A stretch of 64,000 nucleotides of DNA. Origin: Marinobacter sp. es.042. Lineage in GTDB: Bacteria > Pseudomonadota > Gammaproteobacteria > Pseudomonadales > Oleiphilaceae. Below the pieces are notes generated by a model. It had not been told where the DNA came from. It saw only the letters and a list, made by a program, of their open reading frames with translations, and searched no databases. Numbering within the stretch: position 1 is the first letter of the stretch; each line of letters starts with the position of its first letter. The position numbers and the translations under genes are program-made. Positions 17,141-26,394 of this stretch are shown one piece after another. Where the stretch lies: assembly GCF_900188315.1 (NCBI RefSeq), contig NZ_LT897781.1:2852001-2916000 (forward strand). Reading direction: 5' to 3'.

Positions 17141-18162
17141 TCGGTTCCAGGCGCCGAAGCCGAAGCACCACCAACGTCTGGCCGGGATATGTGGATGCCC
17201 TTTCGGCCTTGTTGATGCTGGTCATATTCATGCTGCTGGTCTACGTGGTCAGCCAGCTCTACCTGTCCCAGACACTCTCTGACCGGGATACCCAGCTCGC
17301 CCGCCTGAATGCCCAGTTGAACGAGCTCTCGGAATTGCTCGGCCTGGAAGAAAACAGAAGCGAGGCACTGGAAAATCAGTTAACCAGCCTTCAGGAGCGG
17401 AACAACAGTCTGGTCGGTCAGCTGGAATCCACCCGTGAACAACTGATGCGGCAAACCGCCATGGCCGATGCGCAATCGGAGCGACTGGCCAGCATGGAAG
17501 AGTCGATTGACGAGAAAGACGATATATCGGCCAGCCAGCAGGCGATGATCCTGAGGCTGTCGAATCAGATAGCCTCCTTGCGAGAGCAACTCAGGCAGAT
17601 TGCCTCGGCGCTGGAGCTCCAGGAAGAGATGACCGCCGACAAGGAGCAGGAACTGGAGCAGGTAAGCAGACGGCTGAACACCCTGCTGGCTGAGCGCGTC
17701 AACCAGCTCCAACAGTATCAGTCCGAATTCTTTGCCCGGCTCCGGGATATTCTGGCCGGCAACGAAAATGTCCGGATCGTCGGCGACCGTTTCTTGCTGC
17801 CGTCCGAACTGCTGTTTGCTTCCGCCTCGGCGGAACTGGGCGAGGAAGGCCGGCAGGAGCTCGACAAGCTGGCCAAACTGCTGCTGGATGTATCCGCAAA
17901 GATTCCCGAAGACGTCGACTGGATCCTGAGGATTGACGGCCACACAGACATCCTGCCCATCAATACTCCGAGATTCCCCTCGAACTGGGAGCTGTCCACC
18001 GCTCGAGCCGTGGCAGTCGTTCGCTACCTTGCAGCGCAGGGTGTACCGGAACGGCGCATGGCGGCGGCCGGATTTGGCGAGTTCTTCCCGGTGGCGGAAG
18101 GCACCTCTCCGGAGGCGTTGCAGAGAAACCGGCGGATTGAACTGAAGCTCACGGATCGCTGA
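17137..18162 (+). CDS. MotB-like protein with coiled coil and OmpA peptidoglycan-binding domain
   Basis: Protein of 341 residues. A basic N terminus precedes one membrane helix, GYVDALSALLMLVIFMLLVY, whose aspartate (D20) stands where MotB carries its ion-binding aspartate. A long Glu/Gln-rich coiled coil (about residues 45-195) follows, then an OmpA C-terminal domain: ILRIDGHTDILPI, FPSNWELSTARAVAVVRYL and a final NRRIELKLTDR. The coiled coil is much longer than in classical MotB, implying a wide span or a different gating design. Start at 17137 overlaps the stop of the MotA/ExbB-like gene (ATGA). Partner gene at 16379. Confidence 0.88.
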   Translation: MIGSRRRSRSTTNVWPGYVDALSALLMLVIFMLLVYVVSQLYLSQTLSDRDTQLARLNAQLNELSELLGLEENRSEALENQLTSLQERNNSLVGQLESTREQLMRQTAMADAQSERLASMEESIDEKDDISASQQAMILRLSNQIASLREQLRQIASALELQEEMTADKEQELEQVSRRLNTLLAERVNQLQQYQSEFFARLRDILAGNENVRIVGDRFLLPSELLFASASAELGEEGRQELDKLAKLLLDVSAKIPEDVDWILRIDGHTDILPINTPRFPSNWELSTARAVAVVRYLAAQGVPERRMAAAGFGEFFPVAEGTSPEALQRNRRIELKLTDR

Positions 18163-18164
18163 TC

Positions 18165-18196
18165 TGACGGGGTGGTGGATGACCCACCACCCGTCA
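18165..18196. terminator. Hairpin between converging genes
   Basis: Near-perfect inverted repeat TGACGGGGTGGTGG / CCACCACCCGTCA (one extra G on the left arm, loop of about five bases) right after the MotB-like stop and before the convergent formaldehyde dehydrogenase stop. Neither side has a good T tract, so it may be a weak bidirectional terminator or only an RNA 3'-end stabiliser. Confidence 0.5.
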
Positions 18197-18208
18197 TCAA
18201 TACTTCAC

Positions 18209-19483
<1,275 letters not shown>

Positions 19484-19488
19484 TTACG

Positions 19489-20811
19489 TTGCGCACGCTT
19501 TACTGGTTTACGCGGGATCTTCGCCTGCACGACAACGCTTCGTTGCTGGCAGCCTCGAAGTCCGACATGCTGCTCTGCCTCTATGTGGTCGATCCGCGCT
19601 GGTTTGCGCCCGGCCCCCTGCAGAGCAAGGCCATGGGGGGGCATCGGTGGCGCTTTCTTTGGCAGAGCCTGATGGCGTTGGAGCGTAGCCTTCGACCACT
19701 GGGCCAGCGGCTCCACATCGCCTTTGGTGAGCCGGAAACGGTCATTCCGCAACTTGCGCACGCTCACAGCATTGAACGGGTTGTCCGCTCCCGGCTTCCG
19801 GGTACCCAGGAGGCCGGTCAGTGGCAAGCCATCAAGGACAAGCTGCCCAAGGCTGTTTTCCAACAATTCGAGACTCTGAGCCTGTTCACCGAGGGCTCCC
19901 TGCCGATGGCCCTCGAGGAGTTGCCGGATACCTTCTCCCAGTTCCGCAAGAAATTGGAGAAAACCGGAGATCGCTGTTCAGAGCGCTTGCGAATCCGAAC
20001 CCTGACGGCCCTGCCGCCACCGCCGGGCTTCCCGGAGGACAATCGGGGCGACTGCCCGCCGATACCGGAACCGGTGCATCCGTTGCAGTTCATGGGTGGT
20101 GAAGCCGCTGGCCTGGAGCGGCTGCGGGAGTTCCTCTACGGCAACCACAGCATTGACCGCTACAAAGAAACCCGGAACGCCCTGGACACCTGGGATGCCT
20201 CCTCCAAGTTCTCACCCTGGCTGGCCAACGGCTGTCTCTCGGTCCGGGAAGTAGCGGAAACCATCACCGAATACGAAGCCAGCGAGACCAAAAACGAATC
20301 CACCTACTGGCTCTGGTTTGAGCTCCTCTGGCGGGAGTACTTCTACTGGTACGCCCTGAAACATGGTGCCAACCTGTTCCGCCGGGACGGCGTCCAGCGT
20401 AAAAGTCGGCATGGCACCTTCTACGGCCATCGTTTCAAGGCCTGGTGCCAGGGCAACACCGAATATCCCATCGTGAATGCCGCCATGAACCAGCTGCGGG
20501 AAACCGGGTACATGAGCAACCGGGCCAGACAACTGGTCGCCAGTTGCTTCATCAACGAACTCGGGTTGGACTGGCGCTACGGAGCGGCATGGTTTGAGGA
20601 GCAGTTGATCGACTATGATGTAGGGAGCAACTACGGCAACTGGCAGTACCTGGCTGGCGTAGGGGCGGACCCGAGAGGCCTGCGGCAGTTCAACCTCGAA
20701 AAACAAACGCAGCAGTACGATCCCACCGGCACCTTTATTGACCGCTGGGGCGGGCATGCGGATCAGCCCGTAGGCTTACACACAGTGGATGCGGCAGACT
20801 GGCCCCTGTAG
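19489..20811 (+). CDS. DASH-family cryptochrome / photolyase
   Basis: Flavoprotein of 440 residues. RTLYWFTRDLRLHDNASLL opens the antenna-type N domain; the FAD domain has FSPWLANGCLS, YWLWFELLWREYFYWYALKHG, and the strongly conserved SNRARQLVASCFIN, WRYGAAWFEEQLIDYDVGSN and NYGNWQYLAGVGADPRG. These match DASH cryptochromes, which repair cyclobutane dimers in single-stranded or looped DNA and bind folate. Start: TTG at 19489 follows GAGGAG at ideal spacing; the GTG at 19417 would add 24 unrelated residues. It leads a tight operon with the three genes downstream (gaps 16 bases, overlap, 6 bases). Confidence 0.9.
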   Translation: MRTLYWFTRDLRLHDNASLLAASKSDMLLCLYVVDPRWFAPGPLQSKAMGGHRWRFLWQSLMALERSLRPLGQRLHIAFGEPETVIPQLAHAHSIERVVRSRLPGTQEAGQWQAIKDKLPKAVFQQFETLSLFTEGSLPMALEELPDTFSQFRKKLEKTGDRCSERLRIRTLTALPPPPGFPEDNRGDCPPIPEPVHPLQFMGGEAAGLERLREFLYGNHSIDRYKETRNALDTWDASSKFSPWLANGCLSVREVAETITEYEASETKNESTYWLWFELLWREYFYWYALKHGANLFRRDGVQRKSRHGTFYGHRFKAWCQGNTEYPIVNAAMNQLRETGYMSNRARQLVASCFINELGLDWRYGAAWFEEQLIDYDVGSNYGNWQYLAGVGADPRGLRQFNLEKQTQQYDPTGTFIDRWGGHADQPVGLHTVDAADWPL

Positions 20812-20827
20812 TAAAAGGCGAATCGCC

Positions 20828-21334
20828 ATGGCAGAAATAACGGACAACAGCAACTCGGATTTAGCACGGGAGACACTGGCCCGCATCATCGAAACCAGCT
20901 CACCGGCAACCCTGCTGAGTTGCGGCAGCCTCGCAACCGAAATATCGCGGATGTGGCAGAAGCACCAGGATGGCGTCGATGTTCGAACTCTCGACACCAT
21001 CGACCCCAATGCCAGGCTGCATATCGACCGGGTTGCAGACCTGGCACTGATAACCGGCACTCTGGAGCACCTGCCTCATGATGAAGGCGCCCTGCTGCTG
21101 GGCCAGCTAAGAAACTACGGAACACATCAGATCGCGGTGCTGGTTGGCGAAGCGCCAGGCTGGGCCTTTACGGATTTCATCGGCCTCGGCTTCCGTCGCC
21201 ATGCCGAACTGGAAAATGATAACGGCGCACTCACGCTGTACACCTACAATCTGGATACTTACAACCACAAACGGGCCTGGAACAATCCAGAGAACTGGGC
21301 CAATCCGGAAATGTGGGGTAAGGCATGGTGGTAA
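20828..21334 (+). CDS. DUF6231-like protein, methyltransferase-like fold
   Basis: Protein of 168 residues with no clear enzymatic motif. The order of segments (TLLSCGSLATEISRMW, VRTLDTID, ADLALITGTLEHLPHDEGALLLGQLR, HQIAVLVGEAPGW) follows a class I methyltransferase-like Rossmann fold, but the glycine-rich SAM loop is not convincing, so it may be a non-catalytic relative. I recall this family as DUF6231 from Pseudomonas-related bacteria; that name is uncertain. The C-terminal tail NHKRAWNNPENWANPEMWGKAWW is unusually rich in Trp and Asn. The start at 20828 follows AAGGCGA. It overlaps the oxidoreductase gene downstream by ten bases. Confidence 0.65.
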   Translation: MAEITDNSNSDLARETLARIIETSSPATLLSCGSLATEISRMWQKHQDGVDVRTLDTIDPNARLHIDRVADLALITGTLEHLPHDEGALLLGQLRNYGTHQIAVLVGEAPGWAFTDFIGLGFRRHAELENDNGALTLYTYNLDTYNHKRAWNNPENWANPEMWGKAWW

Positions 21335-22986
21335 AAAGCACTGAAGTGAACAGTCCGTCTTCTCAGAAACTGAAGCCCAGTACGATCAGGATCGGTACCC
21401 GTTACCGGGCCAATCGCCTGAAAGGCCCCTACGACGCCATCGTAATTGGCTCCGGCATCGGCGGCCTGACCACCGCAGCCTGCCTGGCCAAGGCGGGCAA
21501 GAAAGTCCTCGTGCTTGAGCAGCATTACACGGCCGGCGGCTACACCCACAGTTACGCTCGCAACGGCTACGAATGGGACGTAGGCGTCCATTACATCGGC
21601 GACATGGGCTCTCCCCACACCCTGGGCCGCAGGCTGTTCGATTACATCACCGACGGCAAGCTGGAATGGGCCCCCATGGACGAGAACTACGACCGTTTCT
21701 TCCTGGGCGAAAAGGTCGTGAATCTGCGCGCCGGCAAGGAAGGGCTGCGTCTCTCCCTGCTCGATGCCTTTCCCGATGAACAAGAAGCCATCGACCAGTA
21801 TGTAAAGCTGCTGGGCAAGGTGGCAGACGGCATGCAGTGGTACACACTCTCCAAGCTCGCCCCCGACATATTGAGCCCGGTTATCAACAAAGGGCTGGAT
21901 GTTGCCCTGCCTGACTGTTTCAACAAGACCACGTGGGAGGTGCTTAGCGAGCTCACCGACAATCAGGAACTGATCGGCGCTATCACCGGCCAATGGGGCG
22001 ACTGCGGCGTCACGCCGATGCAATCCAGCTTTATGGTCCATGCGCTGATTGCCAAACATTACCTCTACGGTGGCTTTTACCCCGTCGGCGGCGCGTCGGA
22101 AATTGCCAAAACCATTATCCCTGTTATCCAGCAACCCGGCGGTGAAGTCTTTACCTACGCCGACGTCACCGACATCCTGGTGGAGAAAGGCAGGGCAACC
22201 GGCGTGCGCATGGCCGATGGCGAGGAAATCCGGGCACCCCTGGTCATCAGCAACGCCGGAGTTATCAACACTTTCGAAAAACTGCTGCCCGCCGAGTCCG
22301 CGGAGAAGATCGGCTACAAAAGTAAACGCCAGCACATCATTCCCTCCATGCCCCACATCGGCCTCTACATTGGCCTGAAGGGCACACCGGAGGCACTGGG
22401 CCTGCCGCGGACCAATTTCTGGATCTATCCCAGCGCGGACCACGATGGCAACGTGCAACAGTTTCTGGATGACCCGGACAACACCGAGTTCCCGGTGGTC
22501 TACATTTCCTTTCCGGCAGCCAAGGATCCGGATTACCAGAACCGCTGGCCAGGCACCTCTACCATCGAGATCGTCGCCCCGACGACCTGGGAGATGTTCG
22601 AGCCCTGGCAGGACACCATCTGGGGCAAGCGGGGCGACGACTATGAGGCCCTGAAGCAGAAAATCACCGACCAGTTGCTGGAAGTGATGTACGAGAAACT
22701 GCCCCAGCTGCGCGGAAAAGTGGATTACGTGGAAACCTCAACGCCGCTCTCCACCGCCTGGTTCTGCCGTTACGGCCGGGGCGAGCTCTACGGGCTGGAC
22801 CACAACCCCGAGCGCTTCGAACAGGAGTGGCTGAGACCCAAGACCGACATCCCCGGGCTCTACCTTACCGGCCAGGATATCCTCACCTGCGGTGTCGTGG
22901 GCGCAATGATCGGTGGACTGGTCAGCACCCTGGCCATTCAGGGCTGGCGCGGGGCCGGTCTGGCGAAGCGTATTTTCGTGGGGTAA
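21325..22986 (+). CDS. FAD-dependent oxidoreductase, retinol saturase / carotenoid isomerase (CrtI/CrtISO) type
   Basis: Protein of 553 residues with an N-terminal FAD-binding Rossmann motif, AIVIGSGIGGLTTAACLAKAG, followed by VLVLEQHYTAGGYTHSY and GYEWDVGVHYIGDMG. It ends with the second FAD motif PGLYLTGQDILTCGVVGAMIGG. The layout matches the phytoene desaturase / all-trans-retinol 13,14-reductase / CRTISO superfamily. The substrate is unknown and no other carotenoid gene is present; family members in marine bacteria also act on other polyenes or lipids. ATG at 21325 lies inside the end of the preceding gene, showing coupling in the cryptochrome operon. Confidence 0.85.
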   Translation: MVVKSTEVNSPSSQKLKPSTIRIGTRYRANRLKGPYDAIVIGSGIGGLTTAACLAKAGKKVLVLEQHYTAGGYTHSYARNGYEWDVGVHYIGDMGSPHTLGRRLFDYITDGKLEWAPMDENYDRFFLGEKVVNLRAGKEGLRLSLLDAFPDEQEAIDQYVKLLGKVADGMQWYTLSKLAPDILSPVINKGLDVALPDCFNKTTWEVLSELTDNQELIGAITGQWGDCGVTPMQSSFMVHALIAKHYLYGGFYPVGGASEIAKTIIPVIQQPGGEVFTYADVTDILVEKGRATGVRMADGEEIRAPLVISNAGVINTFEKLLPAESAEKIGYKSKRQHIIPSMPHIGLYIGLKGTPEALGLPRTNFWIYPSADHDGNVQQFLDDPDNTEFPVVYISFPAAKDPDYQNRWPGTSTIEIVAPTTWEMFEPWQDTIWGKRGDDYEALKQKITDQLLEVMYEKLPQLRGKVDYVETSTPLSTAWFCRYGRGELYGLDHNPERFEQEWLRPKTDIPGLYLTGQDILTCGVVGAMIGGLVSTLAIQGWRGAGLAKRIFVG

Positions 22987-22992
22987 CAGGGG

Positions 22993-23586
22993 TTGCCCAG
23001 ACCGATTTGCGCCGATTGCGGCATGCATCCGAATATCTGTGTTTGCGAAGCGTGTGCCCCCGTGCGAAACCGCACGGGGGTGACGATACTGCAGCACCCG
23101 ACCGAGGTCGGCCATGCCAAGGGTACCGTTCGTATCCTCATCCGGTGCCTCGCAAATCTCAGGCTCTTCACAGGCGAAATGCCGGGCGATTTCCATCAGG
23201 CCGGGTTTGATTCCGTCGCCGGCAGTCATCACCCGGCCCTGCTGTTTCCGGGGCCCGGCAGTGAGGCGCTCGAAACCTCAGACGTACGCCAGTTCGATCA
23301 CTGGATCGTCCTGGACGGCACCTGGCGCAAGGCCGCCAAAATCCTTCACCAGAACCCGGAACTCTCTGCGTTGCCGCGTTTCCATTTCGCCAGTCCGCCG
23401 GCCTCCGCCTACGCCATCCGAAAGGCGCCCGGAGAACACCGCCTGGCCACGGCAGAGGCCGTCGCCTATCTGCTCAATGTGCTTGAGCCAGAGCTGGATA
23501 CCCGGCCAATCGCCCACGCCATGCGCACACTGGTAGACAAACAGCTGGCCCAAATCCCGGCCCGGCTGCACAGGCACTACCAATAG
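22993..23586 (+). CDS. DTW-domain tRNA-uridine aminocarboxypropyltransferase
   Basis: Protein of 197 residues of the TapT/DTW family, which adds the 3-amino-3-carboxypropyl group from SAM to uridine in tRNA (acp3U). Seen: N-terminal zinc-type cysteines (ICADCGMHPNICVC), QHPTEVGHAKGT, LLFPGPGSEAL, and the domain-defining LDGTWRKAAKIL (D-T-W written here as DGTW). The frame upstream closes with the stop of the previous gene, six bases away, so translation must start at TTG 22993; the ATG twelve codons on would lose the cysteine cluster. Last gene of the cryptochrome operon. Confidence 0.88.
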   Translation: MPRPICADCGMHPNICVCEACAPVRNRTGVTILQHPTEVGHAKGTVRILIRCLANLRLFTGEMPGDFHQAGFDSVAGSHHPALLFPGPGSEALETSDVRQFDHWIVLDGTWRKAAKILHQNPELSALPRFHFASPPASAYAIRKAPGEHRLATAEAVAYLLNVLEPELDTRPIAHAMRTLVDKQLAQIPARLHRHYQ

Positions 23587-23656
23587 ACCAGCCGGGTGAG
23601 ACGACTGGCCAGCTCAAACGTACTCTGGGAACACGTTAGTCAAACAGAGAAACCCC

Positions 23657-23914
23657 ATGTCAGAGCAGTTTGGACCGGCGGAGCTCTCCCGCATCATCGA
23701 GATGGCGTGGGAGGACCGCACACCCTTCGAGGCCATAGAAGCCCTCTATGGCCTTCGCGAAAAGGATGTTATCCGCCTGATGCGTCGTGAGCTCAAGCCC
23801 GGTAGCTTCCGGCTCTGGCGAAAGCGGGTAACCGGGCGCAACACCAAACATCGCCAGTTACGACCTGAGGGTGTAGACCGCGGCTATTGTCCGACCCAGT
23901 ACAAGCACCGATAA
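23657..23914 (+). CDS. TIGR03643 / DUF2805 family small protein
   Basis: Protein of 85 residues: an N-terminal helical half (PAELSRIIEMAWEDRTPFEAI) that resembles a helix-turn-helix, then YGLREKDVIRLMRRELKPGSFRLWRKRVTGR and KHR. This is the pattern of the TIGR03643 family, function unknown. The basic C-terminal half and HTH-like start suggest nucleic-acid contact, as inference. The ribosome site is weak. It is separated by 70 bases from the cryptochrome operon on the same strand. Confidence 0.8.
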   Translation: MSEQFGPAELSRIIEMAWEDRTPFEAIEALYGLREKDVIRLMRRELKPGSFRLWRKRVTGRNTKHRQLRPEGVDRGYCPTQYKHR

Positions 23915-23992
23915 ACGCCTTGTCATTGGCATTGACGGCGAAGCTGCGCGATCATGAGCACTCAGGCAGCAAGCAAGTGAGGAACCCTCTCG

Positions 23993-24412
23993 ATGGCATT
24001 GTTCAACCAGAAAAACGCCCGGAAACAGCTGGACGCCGAAGCGGGCAAGGTGCATCGGGCGGATCTGGAAACGCTGCTCGACCGCCAGCGCAGTATTGAA
24101 GAGAAAGTGAAAGAAAGCGGCAAACTGTCTCGCTTCAGCGCCGACATCAAGCTGATGTTTTCGATGATCCGCGATTACTGGTACGGCAATTACCGGAGCG
24201 TTCCGTGGAAAACGATCGCAGCGGTGGCCGGCGCGCTGATCTACGTGATGAACCCCCTTGATGTGATTCCCGACCTGATTTTCGGATTCGGTCTGGTGGA
24301 CGACGCGGGCGTTGTTGCGCTGTGCCTGAAGCTGGTGGAGTCCGATATTCACCGCTATGCTGCCTGGAAAGAACAGCAGGAAGAACTGGAAAGAACCCAT
24401 CAGACGAATTGA
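23993..24412 (+). CDS. YkvA-family (DUF1232) membrane protein
   Basis: Protein of 139 residues. The C-terminal half carries the DUF1232 motif YVMNPLDVIPDLIFGFGLVDDAGVV, a short amphipathic or membrane-associated segment, preceded by KLMFSMIRDYWYGNYRSVPWKTI. The N-terminal half is charged and probably coiled coil. Function unknown. Start ATG 23993 follows GTGAGGA. Upstream of the stator genes, 69 bases away, on the same strand. Confidence 0.85.
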   Translation: MALFNQKNARKQLDAEAGKVHRADLETLLDRQRSIEEKVKESGKLSRFSADIKLMFSMIRDYWYGNYRSVPWKTIAAVAGALIYVMNPLDVIPDLIFGFGLVDDAGVVALCLKLVESDIHRYAAWKEQQEELERTHQTN

Positions 24413-24481
24413 TTAAATTCTGATCTGAGGGTAATCTCACACCCCTTTCTCAGTCTTGCTCAAACCAAATCTGGAGATACC

Positions 24482-25252
24482 GTGGATTTCGCCACTCTTA
24501 TCGGTCTTGTTGGCGCAATTTTGCTCATTGCCTCGGCAGTTATTCTTGGCGTCTCTCCGGCGGTGTTTATCAACCCGGCATCCCTGCTGATCGTTGTTGG
24601 CGGCACCCTGCTGGTTGTTCTCGCCAAGTTCAGCTTTGCCCAGTTTTTCGGAGCCTTTAAAGCGGCCGCTCGCGCCTTCAAATTTAAGTTGCCGGAAACC
24701 CAGGCAAGCATTGAAGAATTGGTGGATATTGCCAATGTGGCCCGGAAAGAAGGGGTTCTGGGGCTGGAAGACAGAGAGATCAGCAGCCCGTTCCTTGGCC
24801 AGGGTATCCAGATGCTGGTGGACGGGCAGGACGGCAAGACCATCAAGGAGCTCCTGAACAAGGAGCGCCTGATGACCCTCGACCACAACCGCTCCGGCGC
24901 CAAGGTCTTCACAGCCATGGCGGACGTGGCGCCGGCCATGGGCATGATCGGCACGCTGATCGGTCTGGTTCAGATGCTGTCGAACATGGAAGACCCGAAA
25001 TCCATCGGCCCGGCCATGGCCGTTGCCCTGCTGACCACGCTTTATGGCGCCATGATTGCCACCATGATTGCCACCCCGATTGCCGACAAGCTCTCTCTGC
25101 GCATGACAGAGGAAGCGCGCATGCAATCGCTTTATATTGATGCCCTGGTTGCCATCCAGGAGGGTACCAACCCGCGCATCATCGAGCAGATGCTCTCCAG
25201 CTACCTGCCGCCCAAGGAACGTGAAAAAGTGGCTGAACCGGAAGGCGCGTAA
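24482..25252 (+). CDS. pomA: Flagellar stator protein PomA/MotA
   Basis: Protein of 256 residues with four membrane helices: MDFATLIGLVGAILLIASAVI, SLLIVVGGTLLVVLA, then after a large cytoplasmic loop GAKVFTAMADVAPAMGMIGTLIGLVQML and AMAVALLTTLYGAMIATMIATPIAD. The loop has the charged residues that contact the rotor protein FliG. The overall style (PomA-like rather than enterobacterial MotA) suggests a sodium-driven motor; that is inference. Starts at GTG 24482 with GGAGA before it. Two bases separate it from pomB. It turns the flagellum, together with the chemoreceptor at 18. Confidence 0.92.
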   Translation: MDFATLIGLVGAILLIASAVILGVSPAVFINPASLLIVVGGTLLVVLAKFSFAQFFGAFKAAARAFKFKLPETQASIEELVDIANVARKEGVLGLEDREISSPFLGQGIQMLVDGQDGKTIKELLNKERLMTLDHNRSGAKVFTAMADVAPAMGMIGTLIGLVQMLSNMEDPKSIGPAMAVALLTTLYGAMIATMIATPIADKLSLRMTEEARMQSLYIDALVAIQEGTNPRIIEQMLSSYLPPKEREKVAEPEGA

Positions 25253-25254
25253 TC

Positions 25255-26172
25255 ATGGACGAGTTGCCAGAAGAGGAAAAACCGGGAATTCCCGCCTGGG
25301 TTGTCACCTTCGCCGATCTCATGTCCCTGCTGATGTGCTTCTTTGTTCTGCTGCTGTCCTTTTCCGAGATCGACGCCCAGAAGTTCAAGCAGATTGCCGG
25401 TGAACTGTCCAAAGCCTTTGGCGTCCAGCGGGATGTACCGGCCCTGGAGATCCCGAAGGGCACCAGCCCCATTTTCGACAAGTTTTCGCCGGCGCCGCCA
25501 GAGCCCACCGTGGTCAACGAAGTCAAACAGACCACTACGGACGAAGCGCCGGAGCTCCAGACCCTGAAGAGCCCCACCGACATGGCCGTTGAAGCCGCCA
25601 TGGAGGAACAGATGCAGGAAACCATGGACGATATCCTCAAAGTCCTGGAGCCGGCAATCGCCGATGGGCGCATCAATGTGAGCGAGGATCAGCGGCGAAT
25701 CGTGATTCGGGTTGAGGAAAAAGGTTCTTTCCCTTCGGGCTCGGCTCAGCTGACCTGGGAATTCGAGGGCCTGCTGCTGGATATGGCGGAGGTGATTGAC
25801 GACATTCCCGGTGACCTGACGATCGAGGGACACACCGACAACGTGCCTATCCGGACCGACCGTTTTTACAGTAACTGGGACCTCTCCGCCGCCCGTTCAG
25901 CCGCCGTTGCCAACGTTCTGGTCGCCCGGGACCAGGTGGAACCCACCCGTCTGTCCGTCACCGGTCTGGCGGATACCGAGCCGCGAGTCCCCAACACCTC
26001 TGCTGAGAACCGCGCAAAGAACCGGCGCGTGGAAATCATCATTGATCTCTCCGGCCCGATGCAGGAACAGGAAGTGCGCCTCCGGGAGCTGATCCAGTCC
26101 GAATCGGATGATGTCGATTCCAACCTCGGGATCGAATCCGACAGCTCGACACCAAACGAAATCAGTTGGTAA
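25255..26172 (+). CDS. pomB: Flagellar stator protein PomB/MotB
   Basis: Protein of 305 residues. A single N-terminal helix, PAWVVTFADLMSLLMCFFVLLL, contains the ion-binding aspartate (D21 in TFAD). A plug/linker follows, then the OmpA-type peptidoglycan-binding domain: LTIEGHTDNVPIRTD, YSNWDLSAARSAAVANVL and NRAKNRRVEIIIDL. It forms the stator with PomA (two bases upstream). It is followed by a 222-base regulatory gap before amtB. Confidence 0.92.
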   Translation: MDELPEEEKPGIPAWVVTFADLMSLLMCFFVLLLSFSEIDAQKFKQIAGELSKAFGVQRDVPALEIPKGTSPIFDKFSPAPPEPTVVNEVKQTTTDEAPELQTLKSPTDMAVEAAMEEQMQETMDDILKVLEPAIADGRINVSEDQRRIVIRVEEKGSFPSGSAQLTWEFEGLLLDMAEVIDDIPGDLTIEGHTDNVPIRTDRFYSNWDLSAARSAAVANVLVARDQVEPTRLSVTGLADTEPRVPNTSAENRAKNRRVEIIIDLSGPMQEQEVRLRELIQSESDDVDSNLGIESDSSTPNEISW

Positions 26173-26193
26173 GCGCACTCTAATTTGGTGCGC
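26173..26193. promoter_or_regulatory. Candidate NtrC-type site 1 upstream of amtB
   Basis: Inverted repeat GCGCAC ... GTGCGC with nine bases between the arms, containing TTTGGTGC, the hallmark half-site of NtrC (GCAC...TTTGGTGC). The spacing is two bases longer than the standard GCAC-N7-GTGC. It starts immediately after the pomB stop. Confidence 0.5.
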
Positions 26194-26206
26194 TGTACGC
26201 TAAAAC

Positions 26207-26221
26207 GCACATAATTAGTGC
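26207..26221. promoter_or_regulatory. Candidate NtrC-type site 2 upstream of amtB
   Basis: GCACATAATTAGTGC fits the NtrC operator pattern GCAC-N7-GTGC exactly. It lies about 85 bases before the sigma-54 promoter, a normal enhancer distance. Confidence 0.6.
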
Positions 26222-26297
26222 ATTATCAGACTGAAAATAGTACCTCGTATTTCTGAAAGCCCCCTCAACTGCCCTTCAGCTCTTGATATGCCTTGTT

Positions 26298-26315
26298 TTG
26301 GAACAGCTCTTGCTT
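26298..26315 (+). promoter_or_regulatory. Sigma-54 promoter for amtB
   Basis: TTGGAACAGCTCTTGCTT carries the -24 GG and -12 GC dinucleotides with exactly ten bases between, and the surrounding TTGG and TTGC match the sigma-54 consensus. The transcript would start near 26325, about 70 bases before amtB. Confidence 0.75.
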
Positions 26316-26394
26316 CAGCTGCACCTCAACAATGCACAAGCCAACGTAAACGGCCCGATAGAGGCCGGACACACAACATCAGGAGCGAAAACCC

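Noticed and set aside
16379..18162. Possible Zorya (ZorAB) anti-phage system
   Set aside because: The MotA-like subunit lacks the long C-terminal tail of ZorA, and no ZorC/ZorD or ZorE gene is next to the pair; neighbours are a thioesterase and a formaldehyde dehydrogenase.
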